This document shows, piece by piece, positions 24,128 to 32,778 of a DNA stretch of 37,078 nt. Below the pieces are notes generated by a model, which was not told the origin of the DNA, did not search any database, and was given only the letters and a program-made list of their open reading frames with translations. A program made the translations under genes and the position numbers. The number at the start of each line of letters is the position of its first letter. The stretch's first letter is position 1. This DNA comes from Rhizobium sp. Q54. GTDB taxonomy: Bacteria; Pseudomonadota; Alphaproteobacteria; SMXQ01. Location: contig CAMAVH010000013.1 in the NCBI GenBank assembly GCA_945861615.1, positions 1-37,078 of the forward strand, given 5' to 3'.

Positions 24128-24961
24128 TCAAGCCATGACGTCGAGCAGCGCCGGCTTGATCCCGAGCTGATCGATCAAACGCTGCAATTCGCTTTTTGCC
24201 TGGGCATTGCCCTGCTGGTGGCGCTCGGCGAGGATCAGTTCGTTCTTCAGCGAATGTTCAAGACCAATCAGCTCAGTGACCCTCACCTTATAGCCATGGG
24301 CTTCGAGCACCAGGCCGCGAATGACATTGGTGATATGCGCGCCGAATTCGCGCCGCTGGATCGGATGGCGCCACAGCTGATGCAGCGCGCCCTTCTCGGT
24401 CTTGAGCAGTTGCGCGACCTCCGCCTGGCAACAGGGCACCAGGGCGATGACCTTCGCCTTGTGGCGCAAAGCGAAGCGAATGGCATCGTCGGTCGCCGTA
24501 TCGCAGGCATGGAGTGCCGTGACCATGTCGACGGAACCGGGCAATTGCGCTTCGGCGATCGGCGCAGAAACGAACTCCATGCGGTCAAATCCCATCTCCG
24601 CCGCCAGCCGGCGCGATGCCTCGACCAGTTCGGCGCGCGTTTCGACGCTGACGACGCGGCCGCGACCGGCGGGACCGAGGATCAGTTCATAGAGCACGAA
24701 GCCGAGATAGGATTTGCCGGCGCCGAGATCGGCGAGGACCGGCACTTCAATCTCGGCCAGCAGGGCGTCGAGCGACGGTCGCAGGGCTTGCGTCAAATGC
24801 AGCACCTGCTTGAGCTTGCGCCGCGAATCGGCGTTGAGCTGGCCGTCGCGCGTGAGGATATGCAGCGCCTTCAGCAGCGGAACGGACTTGGCGGCGTCCT
24901 GACTCGGCCAGAGCTCCGCGATCACGTCCTGTTCCGGCGCCTTCTTGCCATGGCGCGGCAT
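24128..24961 (-). CDS. SAM-dependent methyltransferase (Methyltransf_32-like)
   Basis: The 277-residue protein has a helical N-terminal part. A Rossmann methyltransferase core follows, with SAM motif I 'VLADLGAGKSYLGF' (near 75-88), an acidic residue after strand 2 ('VVSVETRAE'), 'ALHACDTATDDAI' and 'VIALVPCCQAEVAQLL'. The HACD and PCCQ blocks are typical of the Methyltransf_32 group, whose substrates are mostly unknown, with RNA suspected. There is no signal peptide. It precedes the exported methyltransferase-like gene by only position, since the two are 24 bp apart on the same strand (the exported one upstream), so an operon is likely. Confidence 0.85.
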   Translation of the reverse strand: MPRHGKKAPEQDVIAELWPSQDAAKSVPLLKALHILTRDGQLNADSRRKLKQVLHLTQALRPSLDALLAEIEVPVLADLGAGKSYLGFVLYELILGPAGRGRVVSVETRAELVEASRRLAAEMGFDRMEFVSAPIAEAQLPGSVDMVTALHACDTATDDAIRFALRHKAKVIALVPCCQAEVAQLLKTEKGALHQLWRHPIQRREFGAHITNVIRGLVLEAHGYKVRVTELIGLEHSLKNELILAERHQQGNAQAKSELQRLIDQLGIKPALLDVMA

Positions 24962-24985
24962 ATCCTCGTCTCCCGTGCGGCGCGG

Positions 24986-25783
24986 CTACTTGCGCGTCGC
25001 CGACCAGTTGGCGCCCTTCATGCTCTTGCCATCCACCGTGCCGCTATATTTGGCGCTGCCGGCGGTGAAGGAAATCTCCGTGCCCTTCATCTTGGCGTCG
25101 GTGATCGGCGTCGTGCCCAGCGTGCCGCTCAGCATCTGGTACTGCTGCGTCAGCTTGAGTTCCTGATTGCCCATCTGCCAGGTGCCGGCGACCTCCGCCG
25201 GGACGATCCACAGCAGCGCGCGGCACCAGCTGTTGCAATCCTGCGCGCTGACGGTAGTCGTCTCGTCAGGCTCCCAATCGCCCATCGGGAAGGTGTTGGA
25301 GACGACGCGCGTGCCCGGCTTCTGCTTGAGGATGGTCGGACGCAGCCGCTCGTTGAGCGACGGCAGCAGGAAGAGCGTGATGACCGTCGCCTTGGAATAA
25401 TCGCTCTCGAAGATGTCGGCCTTTTCGAAGGTGGCGAGGTTGCTGACGCCAGCCGCGGCGGCGTTCTTCTTCGACAGTTCGACCAGGTCCGGGTTGTATT
25501 CGATACCGTAGGAGCGCGCGCCGCGCTTGGCCGCTGTGATTACTGTCCGGCCATCGCCCGAGCCGAGATCATAGACGATGTCGTCCTTCGTCACCTTGGC
25601 CATGTCGAGCATCTTCTGGACCAGTTCGTCGGCGGTCGGCACCCAGACGACATCCTTGCCGGCCTGGAACACTTCGGGCTTATACCCGGCATCCTGCGCC
25701 AAGGCGGGGGTCGAGAACGCGACGAAGGAAGCCAGAACGGCCGTGGTCATGAATTTTGCTGAAGAAACACGAGAAAGGGTCAT
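24986..25783 (-). CDS. methyltransferase-fold protein with a Sec signal peptide
   Basis: The 265-residue precursor starts with a clear signal peptide (MTLSRVSSAKFMTTAVLASF, ending ALAQ near residue 30). A class I methyltransferase core follows, with motif I 'VYDLGSGDGRTVI', 'GIEYNPDLVELSKKNA' and 'ADIFESDYSKATVI'. About 95 residues of small beta-rich C-terminal domain ('GTWQMGNQELKL...YSGTVDGKSMKGANW') complete it. AGGAG precedes ATG 25783. SAM is normally cytoplasmic, so a periplasmic methyltransferase would need SAM supply or have changed function. The two Cys in 'DCNSWC' could form a disulfide outside the cytoplasm. Upstream partner of the 24128-24961 gene in a likely operon. Confidence 0.85.
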   Translation of the reverse strand: MTLSRVSSAKFMTTAVLASFVAFSTPALAQDAGYKPEVFQAGKDVVWVPTADELVQKMLDMAKVTKDDIVYDLGSGDGRTVITAAKRGARSYGIEYNPDLVELSKKNAAAAGVSNLATFEKADIFESDYSKATVITLFLLPSLNERLRPTILKQKPGTRVVSNTFPMGDWEPDETTTVSAQDCNSWCRALLWIVPAEVAGTWQMGNQELKLTQQYQMLSGTLGTTPITDAKMKGTEISFTAGSAKYSGTVDGKSMKGANWSATRK

Positions 25784-26016
25784 GCTTTGCTCCTGTGGAA
25801 AAACCGGTCGGCATTATAACCGAGCGCCCTGGCGGCGGCTGATCACAGTCTAGACAGAATTCCGAGGAAACTGAACGGTCACGCAGGCGCAAACCGGCCT
25901 CCGGGCGGCGGCGGCCCGACAAAAGAAGGCCGCCGGTCAAGCCCAAAGATCGCTTGGCATTTGCCCGCGCTTATTCTTATTTCACGCTCCTCTCGTGGGG
26001 CAGCCTCAAGGACGAC

Positions 26017-28338
26017 ATGACCGCCAACAGCAGTAGCGACATCGCGCGCATCGCCGCCATCATCGCCAAGGACATCAACGCCAAGCCCGAACAGGCGGCG
26101 GCGGCCATCGAACTGCTCGACGGCGGCGCGACGGTTCCCTTCGTCGCGCGCTACCGCAAGGAAGCGACCGGCGGTCTCGACGACACGCAGCTCCGCACCC
26201 TCGCCGAACGGCTGGTCTATCTGCGCGACATGGACAGCCGGCGCGCGGCGATCCTCTCCTCCATCGAGGAGCAGGGCAAGCTAACCGACGATCTGAAGAT
26301 CAAGATCGCTCTTGCCGTCACCAAAGCGGAACTTGAGGACATCTACCTGCCCTATAAGCCCAAGCGCCGGACCAAGGCGGAAATCGCCCGCGAGCGCGGC
26401 CTCGGACCGCTGGCCGAGGCGATCTTCGCCGACCGCGCCGCCGTGCCGGCCGAACTGGCCGCCGCCTATATCACGGGCGAGGTGCCGGACGCGAAGGCGG
26501 CGCTCGAAGGGGCCCGCGACATCCTGTCCGAGCAGTTCGCCGAAAACGCCGACCTCGTCGGCCGTCTGCGCGGCTACATGAAGGAGCGCGCCATGCTGCG
26601 CGCCCGCGTCGTCGAGGGCAAACAGACCGAGGGTGCGAAATTCTCCGACTATTTCGACCATGCCGAGCGTTGGGCCGTCGTCGCCGGCCATCGCGCCCTC
26701 GCCATGCTGCGGGGCCGCAACGAGGAGGTTCTCTCGCTGGACCTCGAGCTCGACGCCGACGATCCAGCGCCGATCAAACCGGCGCAGCGCATGGTCGCCG
26801 CCGCCTTCGAAATCGGCGGCGACCTGCCTGGCAACAAATGGCTGATGGATGTCGCCGGCTGGACCTGGCGGGTGAAACTGTCGCTGCATCTCAACCTCGA
26901 TCTGATGCGCGAACTGCGCGAGCGTGCCGAGGAAGAAGCTATTCAGGTGTTCGCCCGCAACCTCAAGGACCTGCTGCTCGCCGCGCCGGCCGGCTCACGC
27001 GCCACCATGGGGCTCGATCCCGGCATCCGCACCGGCGTGAAGGTTGCCGTGGTCGACGGCACCGGCAGGCTGCTCGCCACCAGCACCGTCTATCCCTTCC
27101 CGCCGAAGAACGATCTGCGCGGCACGCAGGCCGAACTAGCCAGCCTGGTGCACAAGCATGGCGTCGAGTTGATCGCCATCGGCAACGGCACCGGCAGCCG
27201 CGAAACGGAAAAGCTGGTGGCCGACATGCTGGCCCTGTTGCCCGCCGCGGCTGGCGCGCAAAAGCCGACCAAGGTCATCGTCAGCGAGGCCGGCGCCTCG
27301 GTTTATTCCGCCTCGGAAACGGCGTCGCGCGAATTTCCCAATCTCGACGTGTCGCTGCGCGGCGCTGTCTCAATCGCGCGCCGCCTGCAGGATCCGCTCG
27401 CCGAGTTGGTGAAGATCGAGCCGAAATCCATCGGCGTCGGCCAATATCAGCATGACGTCGACCAGTATCGCCTCGGCAAATCGCTCGAGGCCGTGGTCGA
27501 GGATGCGGTGAATGCCGTCGGCGTCGATCTCAACACGGCGTCGATCCCGCTGCTGGCGCGCGTCTCCGGCCTCGGCACCTCCCTGGCCGAAGCCATCGTC
27601 GCCCACCGCGACGCCACCGGGCCCTTCGCCAGCCGCAAGGAATTACTCAAGGTCGGCCGGCTTGGCCAACGCACCTTCGAGCAATGCGCCGGCTTCCTCC
27701 GCATTCCGGGCGGCGCCGAGCCGCTCGACGCCTCCGCCGTCCATCCGGAAGCCTATGGCGTCGCCGAAAAAATCGTCGCCGCCTGCGGCCGCGACCTGCG
27801 CGCGCTGATGGGCGACAGCGCCGCCCTCAAGGCGCTCGATCCGCGCGCCTTCGTCGACGAGCGCTTCGGCCTGCCCACCGTGCGCGACATCATCGCCGAG
27901 CTGGAGAAGCCCAGCCGCGACCCGCGCCCCGGCTTCAAGACCGCGACCTTCGCCGACGGCATCGACGAGATCAAAGATCTCAAGCCCGGCATGATGCTCG
28001 AAGGCACCGTGACCAATGTCGCGGCCTTCGGCGCCTTCGTCGACATCGGCGTGCACCAGGACGGATTGGTCCATGTGTCGCGGCTCGCCGACCGCTTCGT
28101 GAAGGACCCGCATGAGGTGGTCAAGGCCGGCGACGTGGTGAAGGTGCGCGTCGTCGAAGTCGACATTCCGCGCAAGCGCATCGCCCTCACCATGCGCAAG
28201 GACGGCGGCAGCGAAGCCGCGCCGCGCGCGCCGATGCGCGATTCTGGCAAGCCCAACCGCCTGCCGCCGCAGCGCAGCACACCGCCGACGCAAGGCGCCT
28301 TCGGCGCCGCTCTCGCCGAGGCGCTGAAGCGGAAGTAG
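26017..28338 (+). CDS. tex: Tex, RNA-binding transcription accessory protein
   Basis: The 773-residue protein has the full Tex order: an N-terminal helical/HTH region ('[20 protein letters not shown]'), a YqgF-like RNase H-fold domain from about 325 ('[18 protein letters not shown]'), helix-hairpin-helix segments (about 503-565, '[14 protein letters not shown]') and an S1 RNA-binding domain (about 655-730, '[21 protein letters not shown]'). Tex binds nucleic acid and acts with RNA polymerase in transcription. ATG 26017 is chosen because AAGGA precedes it; the frame is open 21 codons further upstream without support. The C-terminal tail is Pro/Arg-rich and low in complexity. Confidence 0.96.
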   Translation: MTANSSSDIARIAAIIAKDINAKPEQAAAAIELLDGGATVPFVARYRKEATGGLDDTQLRTLAERLVYLRDMDSRRAAILSSIEEQGKLTDDLKIKIALAVTKAELEDIYLPYKPKRRTKAEIARERGLGPLAEAIFADRAAVPAELAAAYITGEVPDAKAALEGARDILSEQFAENADLVGRLRGYMKERAMLRARVVEGKQTEGAKFSDYFDHAERWAVVAGHRALAMLRGRNEEVLSLDLELDADDPAPIKPAQRMVAAAFEIGGDLPGNKWLMDVAGWTWRVKLSLHLNLDLMRELRERAEEEAIQVFARNLKDLLLAAPAGSRATMGLDPGIRTGVKVAVVDGTGRLLATSTVYPFPPKNDLRGTQAELASLVHKHGVELIAIGNGTGSRETEKLVADMLALLPAAAGAQKPTKVIVSEAGASVYSASETASREFPNLDVSLRGAVSIARRLQDPLAELVKIEPKSIGVGQYQHDVDQYRLGKSLEAVVEDAVNAVGVDLNTASIPLLARVSGLGTSLAEAIVAHRDATGPFASRKELLKVGRLGQRTFEQCAGFLRIPGGAEPLDASAVHPEAYGVAEKIVAACGRDLRALMGDSAALKALDPRAFVDERFGLPTVRDIIAELEKPSRDPRPGFKTATFADGIDEIKDLKPGMMLEGTVTNVAAFGAFVDIGVHQDGLVHVSRLADRFVKDPHEVVKAGDVVKVRVVEVDIPRKRIALTMRKDGGSEAAPRAPMRDSGKPNRLPPQRSTPPTQGAFGAALAEALKRK

Positions 28339-28344
28339 CCGAAC

Positions 28345-28378
28345 TTAGCGGGATTACGCCGCTAATTGGATAATCCCG
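28345..28378. terminator. hairpin after tex
   Basis: Two mutually exclusive 7-bp stems are seen 7-40 bp past the tex stop: TTAGCGG/CCGCTAA (28345-28351 with 28359-28365) and GGGATTA/TAATCCC (28350-28356 with 28372-28378). There is no long T-run, so termination is plausible but not certain. Confidence 0.4.
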
Positions 28379-28449
28379 ATACCGTCGCGCGGCACCTTGT
28401 CGCTCCCGTTCACTCAGCCTATTCGTCGAGGCCGTCGCCGGCCATCGCC

Positions 28450-28929
28450 TTATAAGCCGAGCGCCGTCAGGCCTGCGTGGTCGTCAGGTCGCCGGCCGAG
28501 CGGCCAGTGAAACTTGCGGTCTGCGGCGGCAATCGGCAAATCGTTGATGCTGGCGATGCGCTGACGCATACGGCCCGTCTGGTCGAACTCCCAGTTCTCG
28601 TTGCCGTAGCTGCGATGCCATTGCCCGTTGGCGTCGTGCCATTCATAGGCGAAACGCACGGCGATGCGGTTTTGATGAAAGGCCCAGACCTCCTTGACGA
28701 GACGGTACTCCCGTTCGCGTTCCCACTTCGTCTTTAGGAACGTGCGAATGGCATCATGTCCGACGATAAATTCAGCGCGGTTGCGCCATGCCGAGTCGGC
28801 CGTGTAGGCCAATACCACGCGGTCCGGATCGCGGCTGTTCCACGCGTCTTCCGCCATGCGCGCCTTTTCGGCTGCCGTCTCGAATGTAAAGGGAGGCAGG
28901 GGCGGCTTGTCGGTTGTCGCTACATTCAT
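28450..28929 (-). CDS. DUF1348/NTF2-like (SnoaL-type) protein
   Basis: The 159-residue protein has the NTF2-like fold of the DUF1348 family: '[40 protein letters not shown]', '[27 protein letters not shown]' and 'ASINDLPI'. The pocket residues (Trp, Asp, His, Asn) are kept, but the family has no agreed reaction. ATG 28929 is preferred to a TTG at 28995. It is the last gene of the cyanate unit, 62 bp after cynS, which suggests an accessory role there. Confidence 0.85.
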   Translation of the reverse strand: MNVATTDKPPLPPFTFETAAEKARMAEDAWNSRDPDRVVLAYTADSAWRNRAEFIVGHDAIRTFLKTKWEREREYRLVKEVWAFHQNRIAVRFAYEWHDANGQWHRSYGNENWEFDQTGRMRQRIASINDLPIAAADRKFHWPLGRRPDDHAGLTALGL

Positions 28930-28991
28930 GACGGTGCTTTCGTTTCGCCTCGGTCCACCCGACGCCTGCGGCGCACGCCTGGCGTTTTGGA

Positions 28992-29441
28992 TCAATAGCG
29001 CCGATAGGGCAGGAACTTGCCGCTCATCACCAGCTTGACGCGATCGCCCTTCGGGTCGGGCAGACGTTCCATCGTCATATCGAAGTCGATGGCGCTCATA
29101 ATGCCGTCACCGAACTCTTCCTGGATCAACTCTTTGAACGTCGTGCCATAGACCTGCACCAACTCGTAGAAACGATAGATAAGCGGGTCGGTCGGCGGGC
29201 CCGGCGGCAGCGAGCCGCGATAAGGGATTTCCTGCAGGATTTGAATTGCCTCTGCGCCGAGACCGAGCAACTTGCCGGCCTTCTTAGCCTGCTCCTCGGT
29301 GAGCACCATTTGGCCCAGCAACGCGCATGTGATAACGATCGGCGAAGTTTTCGGATCGACCTTCTTGGCGATCGTGTTCCAGCCCAGTTTCTTCGCCCGC
29401 TTCGCGGACAGCACCGCCTCGGTCACATCGGCACGTTTCAT
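28992..29441 (-). CDS. cynS: cyanate hydratase (cyanase)
   Basis: The 149-residue protein converts cyanate plus bicarbonate to carbamate and CO2, and thence ammonia. The catalytic residues Arg90 and Glu93 ('[12 protein letters not shown]') and Ser116 ('IMSAIDFDM') align with E. coli Arg96, Glu99 and Ser122 at a constant offset of six. The N-terminal helical domain ('[11 protein letters not shown]', '[16 protein letters not shown]') is complete. ATG 29441 is chosen because GGAG lies 9 nt upstream; an ATG five codons earlier lacks such a site. It lies 28 bp after the ATPase gene of the ABC importer, so uptake and breakdown of cyanate are in one operon. Confidence 0.96.
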   Translation of the reverse strand: MKRADVTEAVLSAKRAKKLGWNTIAKKVDPKTSPIVITCALLGQMVLTEEQAKKAGKLLGLGAEAIQILQEIPYRGSLPPGPPTDPLIYRFYELVQVYGTTFKELIQEEFGDGIMSAIDFDMTMERLPDPKGDRVKLVMSGKFLPYRRY

Positions 29442-29469
29442 AGCGTTGGTCTCCATTGGTAGGGGATAA

Positions 29470-30366
29470 TCATTTGCCGGGATTGCGCCCGTTCGCCGCG
29501 AGGGGCACCACGCCGGCCTCGCGCGCGCCGGGATGCACGAAAGGACGATGGCGTGCGTCGAACGGCCGGGCGGCGATCTCGTCATTGAAGACGCGCGATC
29601 GGTTGACCAGAAATTCGATGAGATGGTTGCGCATCGGGTAATAGGCCGGATGCCGGTGAACATCGCTGCGCGAGCGATCCATCGGCAAGGTATTGACGAC
29701 GATCTCGGCGAGCTTGGCCTCGGGCCCGTTCGTCATCAGCAGCACCTTATCGGCGAGCAAGATTGCCTCGTCGACGTCGTGGGTGATCATAAAGACGGTT
29801 TGGCGCGTCTCGCGGCAGATGCGCAGCACTTCATCCTGCAGAACGCCGCGGGTCAGCGCGTCGAGCGCGCTGAACGGCTCGTCCATCAGGAGAATCTTCG
29901 GCTCAATCGCGAGCGCGCGGGCGATGCCGACGCGCTGCTTCATCCCCCCCGACAAAGCCGCCGGCCGCTTGCCCTCGGCGCCGGTAAGATTAACCAAATC
30001 GATATATTTTTGGCAATGCGCGCGGACTTTCGCCTTGTCCCATTTCGGCCAGCGCGAGCGCACCGCGAAGGCGAGATTGCCCATCACCGTCATCCAAGGC
30101 AGCAGGGCGTGGCCCTGGAAGATGACGGCGCGATCCAGACTCGGCCCGACGATCTGCGTTCCGGCGACGATGACTTCGCCGCCGCTTTGCTGCTCCAGGC
30201 CGGCGAGCACGTTGAGGATCGTCGTTTTGCCGCAGCCCGAATGGCCGATCAGGCAGACGAATTCGCCGGGCTCGACGTTGAACCACAGATCCCCGAAGAC
30301 CGTGGTCGGCCCATAGCTCTTGGCCAAGCCTTGAACCTGGATCATCGGCGGAGACGTCGCTTTCAT
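29470..30366 (-). CDS. ABC importer ATPase, nitrate/cyanate type (NrtD/CynD-like)
   Basis: The 298-residue ATPase has Walker A 'GHSGCGKT' (41-48), signature 'LSGGMKQR' (138-145), Walker B 'ILLMDEP' (158-164) and the switch His in 'MITHDVDEA'. The NrtD/SsuB/TauB group is indicated by 'GQ/GHALLPWMTVMGNL' and the C-terminal 'HPAYYPMRNHLIEFLV' extension. The start is 4 bp past the permease stop. It powers uptake of cyanate, inferred from cynS immediately downstream; nitrate or a related anion is possible. Confidence 0.93.
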   Translation of the reverse strand: MKATSPPMIQVQGLAKSYGPTTVFGDLWFNVEPGEFVCLIGHSGCGKTTILNVLAGLEQQSGGEVIVAGTQIVGPSLDRAVIFQGHALLPWMTVMGNLAFAVRSRWPKWDKAKVRAHCQKYIDLVNLTGAEGKRPAALSGGMKQRVGIARALAIEPKILLMDEPFSALDALTRGVLQDEVLRICRETRQTVFMITHDVDEAILLADKVLLMTNGPEAKLAEIVVNTLPMDRSRSDVHRHPAYYPMRNHLIEFLVNRSRVFNDEIAARPFDARHRPFVHPGAREAGVVPLAANGRNPGK

Positions 30367-30370
30367 CGTC

Positions 30371-31198
30371 TCACTCCGGATAGGTAACGAGCCGCGCGAG
30401 CCGCGCGAGCAGTTGATCGAATATCAGACCGATCAAGCCGATGAACAGGATTGCCGTGATGATATTGGTGATCGAAAGGTTGTTCCACTCGTTCCACACG
30501 AAGTAACCGATGCCCGTGCCGCCGACGAGCATTTCGGCGGCGACGATCACCAGCCAGGCGATGCCGATAGAGATGCGCATGCCTGTCATGATTGTCGGCG
30601 CGGCGGCCGGCAGGATGACGAGAAATGCCTTGCGGATCGCATTGACCTCCAGCGTGCGCGCCACATTGAGCCATTCGCGACGCACCGCCATGACGCCGAA
30701 CGCGGTATTGATCAGCATCGGCCAGATCGAACAGACGAAGATGACGAAGATCGCCGAGGTGTCGCTGTCCTTGATCGTGTAGAGCGCGAGCGGCGAGATC
30801 GGCTTCAGAAGCTGGATGAATGGATCCAGCGCCTTATAGACCAACGGCGACATGCCGATGAGAAAGCCGAGCGGTATGGCGACGAGCGCTGCGAGGAGGT
30901 AGCCGACCAAGACGCGCAGGATAGAGAATCCGAGCTGGATGCCGATGCCCTTGTCGTTCGTTCCGTTGACGTAGAACGGGTCGAGAATATGCCGCCAAAT
31001 CGTCGTCGCGACGGCGAGCGGCGTCGGCATCGAGCTTTTTTGCCCCGTCGACGCCGCGGCGCCGAGAAGCTTGGCATATTCCGGGTCCATCGTTTCCGTG
31101 CCGGCGCTGGGCAGCGTCGCCAGCTGCCAGGCCAGCACGAAAACGGCGAACAACGCGACGGAGAGAATGGCGGCGCGCAAGGAGAGGCTTTTCTTCAT
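30371..31198 (-). CDS. ABC importer permease, NrtB/CynB-like
   Basis: The 275-residue protein has an N-terminal membrane helix, a periplasmic segment ('DPEYAKLLGAAASTGQKSSMP') and about five further helices. The EAA-like coupling loop is 'VRREWLNVARTLEVNAIRKAFLVILPAAAPTIMTG', and 'GGTGIGYFVWNEWNNLSITNI' is typical of NrtB/SsuC-class permeases. Its ATG overlaps the receptor stop by one base (TGATG), and the ATPase gene follows after 4 bp, so the three are translationally linked. Confidence 0.93.
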   Translation of the reverse strand: MKKSLSLRAAILSVALFAVFVLAWQLATLPSAGTETMDPEYAKLLGAAASTGQKSSMPTPLAVATTIWRHILDPFYVNGTNDKGIGIQLGFSILRVLVGYLLAALVAIPLGFLIGMSPLVYKALDPFIQLLKPISPLALYTIKDSDTSAIFVIFVCSIWPMLINTAFGVMAVRREWLNVARTLEVNAIRKAFLVILPAAAPTIMTGMRISIGIAWLVIVAAEMLVGGTGIGYFVWNEWNNLSITNIITAILFIGLIGLIFDQLLARLARLVTYPE

Positions 31199-32589
31199 CA
31201 GGTGCGGCGGATCGCGAAGCTGGCAATATATTCTTCGGGCTTCTTGGGATCGAACGCCTTGCCCATCACCGAGAACGTCTTGCTCGTCGCGGTCGGCGGA
31301 GTCAGGCCCGATTCTTTCATCAGCTTGGTCGCGTCCGTCGCGAGGAAGACCTCGCGCGCGACCTTGTCATAGTCGATATCGCCCTTGATCTGACCCCAGC
31401 GCTTCATCTGGGTCATGATCCAGATGGCGAAGCTCTCCCACGGGAACGGGTCGAAATCGATGCGCTTAGGATCTCGCTTTACGTTGCCCAAACCGTCGGC
31501 ATAGGTGCCGGTCAGCACCTGTTCGACCACCGTGACGGGCTGGTTCAGATAGTTGGCCGGCGCGATGGCTTCGGCGATTTGCTTGCGGTTCGCGTCCTTC
31601 GTCGCGAAAGCGGTCGCGTCGATGATCGCCTTGAGCAGCGCCTGGTACGTGTTCGGCATCTGCGTGACGAATTCCTTGCTCGCGGCGAAGGCGCAGCAGG
31701 GATGGCCGTCCCAAATCTGCTTCGACAGCGTGTGGATGAAGCCGACGCCGTCGTAGACAGCGCGCTGGTTCACCGGATCGGGCGCCAAGAATCCGTCGAT
31801 ATTGTCGGCGCGCAGGTTGGCCACCATTTCCGGCGGCGGCACCGAGCGGATCTGCACGTCCTTGTCCGGATCGATGCCGTTCTCGGCCAGGAAATAGCGC
31901 AGCAGATAGTTGTGCATCGAATAGTCGAACGGGACGGCGAACTTCATGCCCTTCCACGACTTCGGATCCATCTTGTCCTTGTGCTTCATCGCCAAGGTGA
32001 TGGCCTGACCGTTGATGTTTTCGACCGCCGGCATGGTGTAGGGAATCCGGCTTGAGCCGGCGCCCAGGGTGATGGCGATCGGCATCGGCGACAGCATGTG
32101 CGCCGCGTCATATTCCTTGTTCATCGTCTTGTCGCGCACGATGGCCCAACCGGCCGTTTTGACCACTTCGACGTCGAGACCGTGTTTCGTATAGAAGCCC
32201 ATAGGATGCGCCATGATGATCGGCGTGGCGCAAGTGATCGGAATGAAGCCGACCTTTAGGCTTTTTTTCTCGATCGCGCCCATGCCTTGCGCAAAGGCCT
32301 CGCGGGCAAAGCCGAGGGGCAAGGCTTCGGCCAGCGCGGCCATGGCGGTCGAAGCGCCGACGGTGCGCAAGAAGTTGCGGCGCGTGACGTCGTTCGGAAT
32401 AACCGCGCGCAGAATGGCGGATTCGACGACGCGGTTGTAACGCGCCTCTTCATCGCCTGCGACGGCGAGCGTCTCCTCGCGGCGCGCGGCCGCATCATGG
32501 GCGTTCTGGTCGGCATGAGCCCCGCAGGAACAACCGCCGCGATTGAGTTGGATGTCCGAGTCGAATGGATTGTCGAAGGAAGACGCCAT
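31198..32589 (-). CDS. NrtA/CynA-like substrate-binding protein with Tat signal
   Basis: The 463-residue protein has an N-terminal cytoplasmic extension of about 68 residues containing 'RGGCSCGAHADQNAHD' (Cys20 and Cys22). A twin-arginine signal 'TRRNFLRTVGAS' (69-80) and hydrophobic 'AMAALAEALPLGF' follow, then the binding domain: 'LKVGFIPITCATPIIMAHPMGFYTKHGLDVEVVK', 'GFLAPDPVNQRAVYDGVGFIH' and 'HPCCAFAASKEF'. This is the NrtA/CmpA/CynA class for nitrate, bicarbonate or cyanate. Export via Tat implies folding before transport. ATG 32589 has GGGGG upstream. A near-consensus sigma54 promoter lies about 52 bp before the start. It is the first gene of the cyanate operon. Confidence 0.93.
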   Translation of the reverse strand: MASSFDNPFDSDIQLNRGGCSCGAHADQNAHDAAARREETLAVAGDEEARYNRVVESAILRAVIPNDVTRRNFLRTVGASTAMAALAEALPLGFAREAFAQGMGAIEKKSLKVGFIPITCATPIIMAHPMGFYTKHGLDVEVVKTAGWAIVRDKTMNKEYDAAHMLSPMPIAITLGAGSSRIPYTMPAVENINGQAITLAMKHKDKMDPKSWKGMKFAVPFDYSMHNYLLRYFLAENGIDPDKDVQIRSVPPPEMVANLRADNIDGFLAPDPVNQRAVYDGVGFIHTLSKQIWDGHPCCAFAASKEFVTQMPNTYQALLKAIIDATAFATKDANRKQIAEAIAPANYLNQPVTVVEQVLTGTYADGLGNVKRDPKRIDFDPFPWESFAIWIMTQMKRWGQIKGDIDYDKVAREVFLATDATKLMKESGLTPPTATSKTFSVMGKAFDPKKPEEYIASFAIRRT

Positions 32590-32640
32590 AAGTGCCCCCG
32601 CAAATGAGCTGCGCCGCAGTGCGGCAGTACCTTCAGCCTT

Positions 32641-32655
32641 GCAACCCCCGTGCCG
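32641..32655 (-). promoter_or_regulatory. sigma54 (-24/-12) promoter of the cyanate operon
   Basis: The minus strand reads CGGCACGGGGGTTGC followed by A. This matches the consensus TGGCACG-N4-TTGC(A/T) except for the first base, with GG and GC at the required 10-nt spacing. Transcription would start near 32630, giving a leader of about 40 nt before the receptor ATG at 32589. Confidence 0.85.
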
Positions 32656-32739
32656 CATCTAAAAGTTGCATTTTTTATCAACAGAATAAGATAGTTAGGG
32701 AAATTTGGGTTCAGGCTGAGAATCACGAAAAATCGTGTT

Positions 32740-32777
32740 ATACGTATTCTCGTAATCTCAACTACGAGAATTCGTAT
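32740..32777. promoter_or_regulatory. palindrome, probable activator binding site
   Basis: Arms 32740-32754 (ATACGTATTCTCGTA) and 32763-32777 (TACGAGAATTCGTAT) are inverted copies with one mismatch in 15, around an 8-bp spacer. The centre is about 117 bp upstream of the -12 element of the cyanate promoter, a normal enhancer distance. Its right end stops one base before the activator's start codon, so occupation would also affect the activator's own expression. Confidence 0.75.
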
Positions 32778-32778
32778 T

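Noticed and set aside
30363-31372. Long plus-strand frames opposite the cyanate transporter genes
   Set aside because: They are rich in Asp, Arg and Gln without domains, and lie opposite genes with clear ABC motifs.
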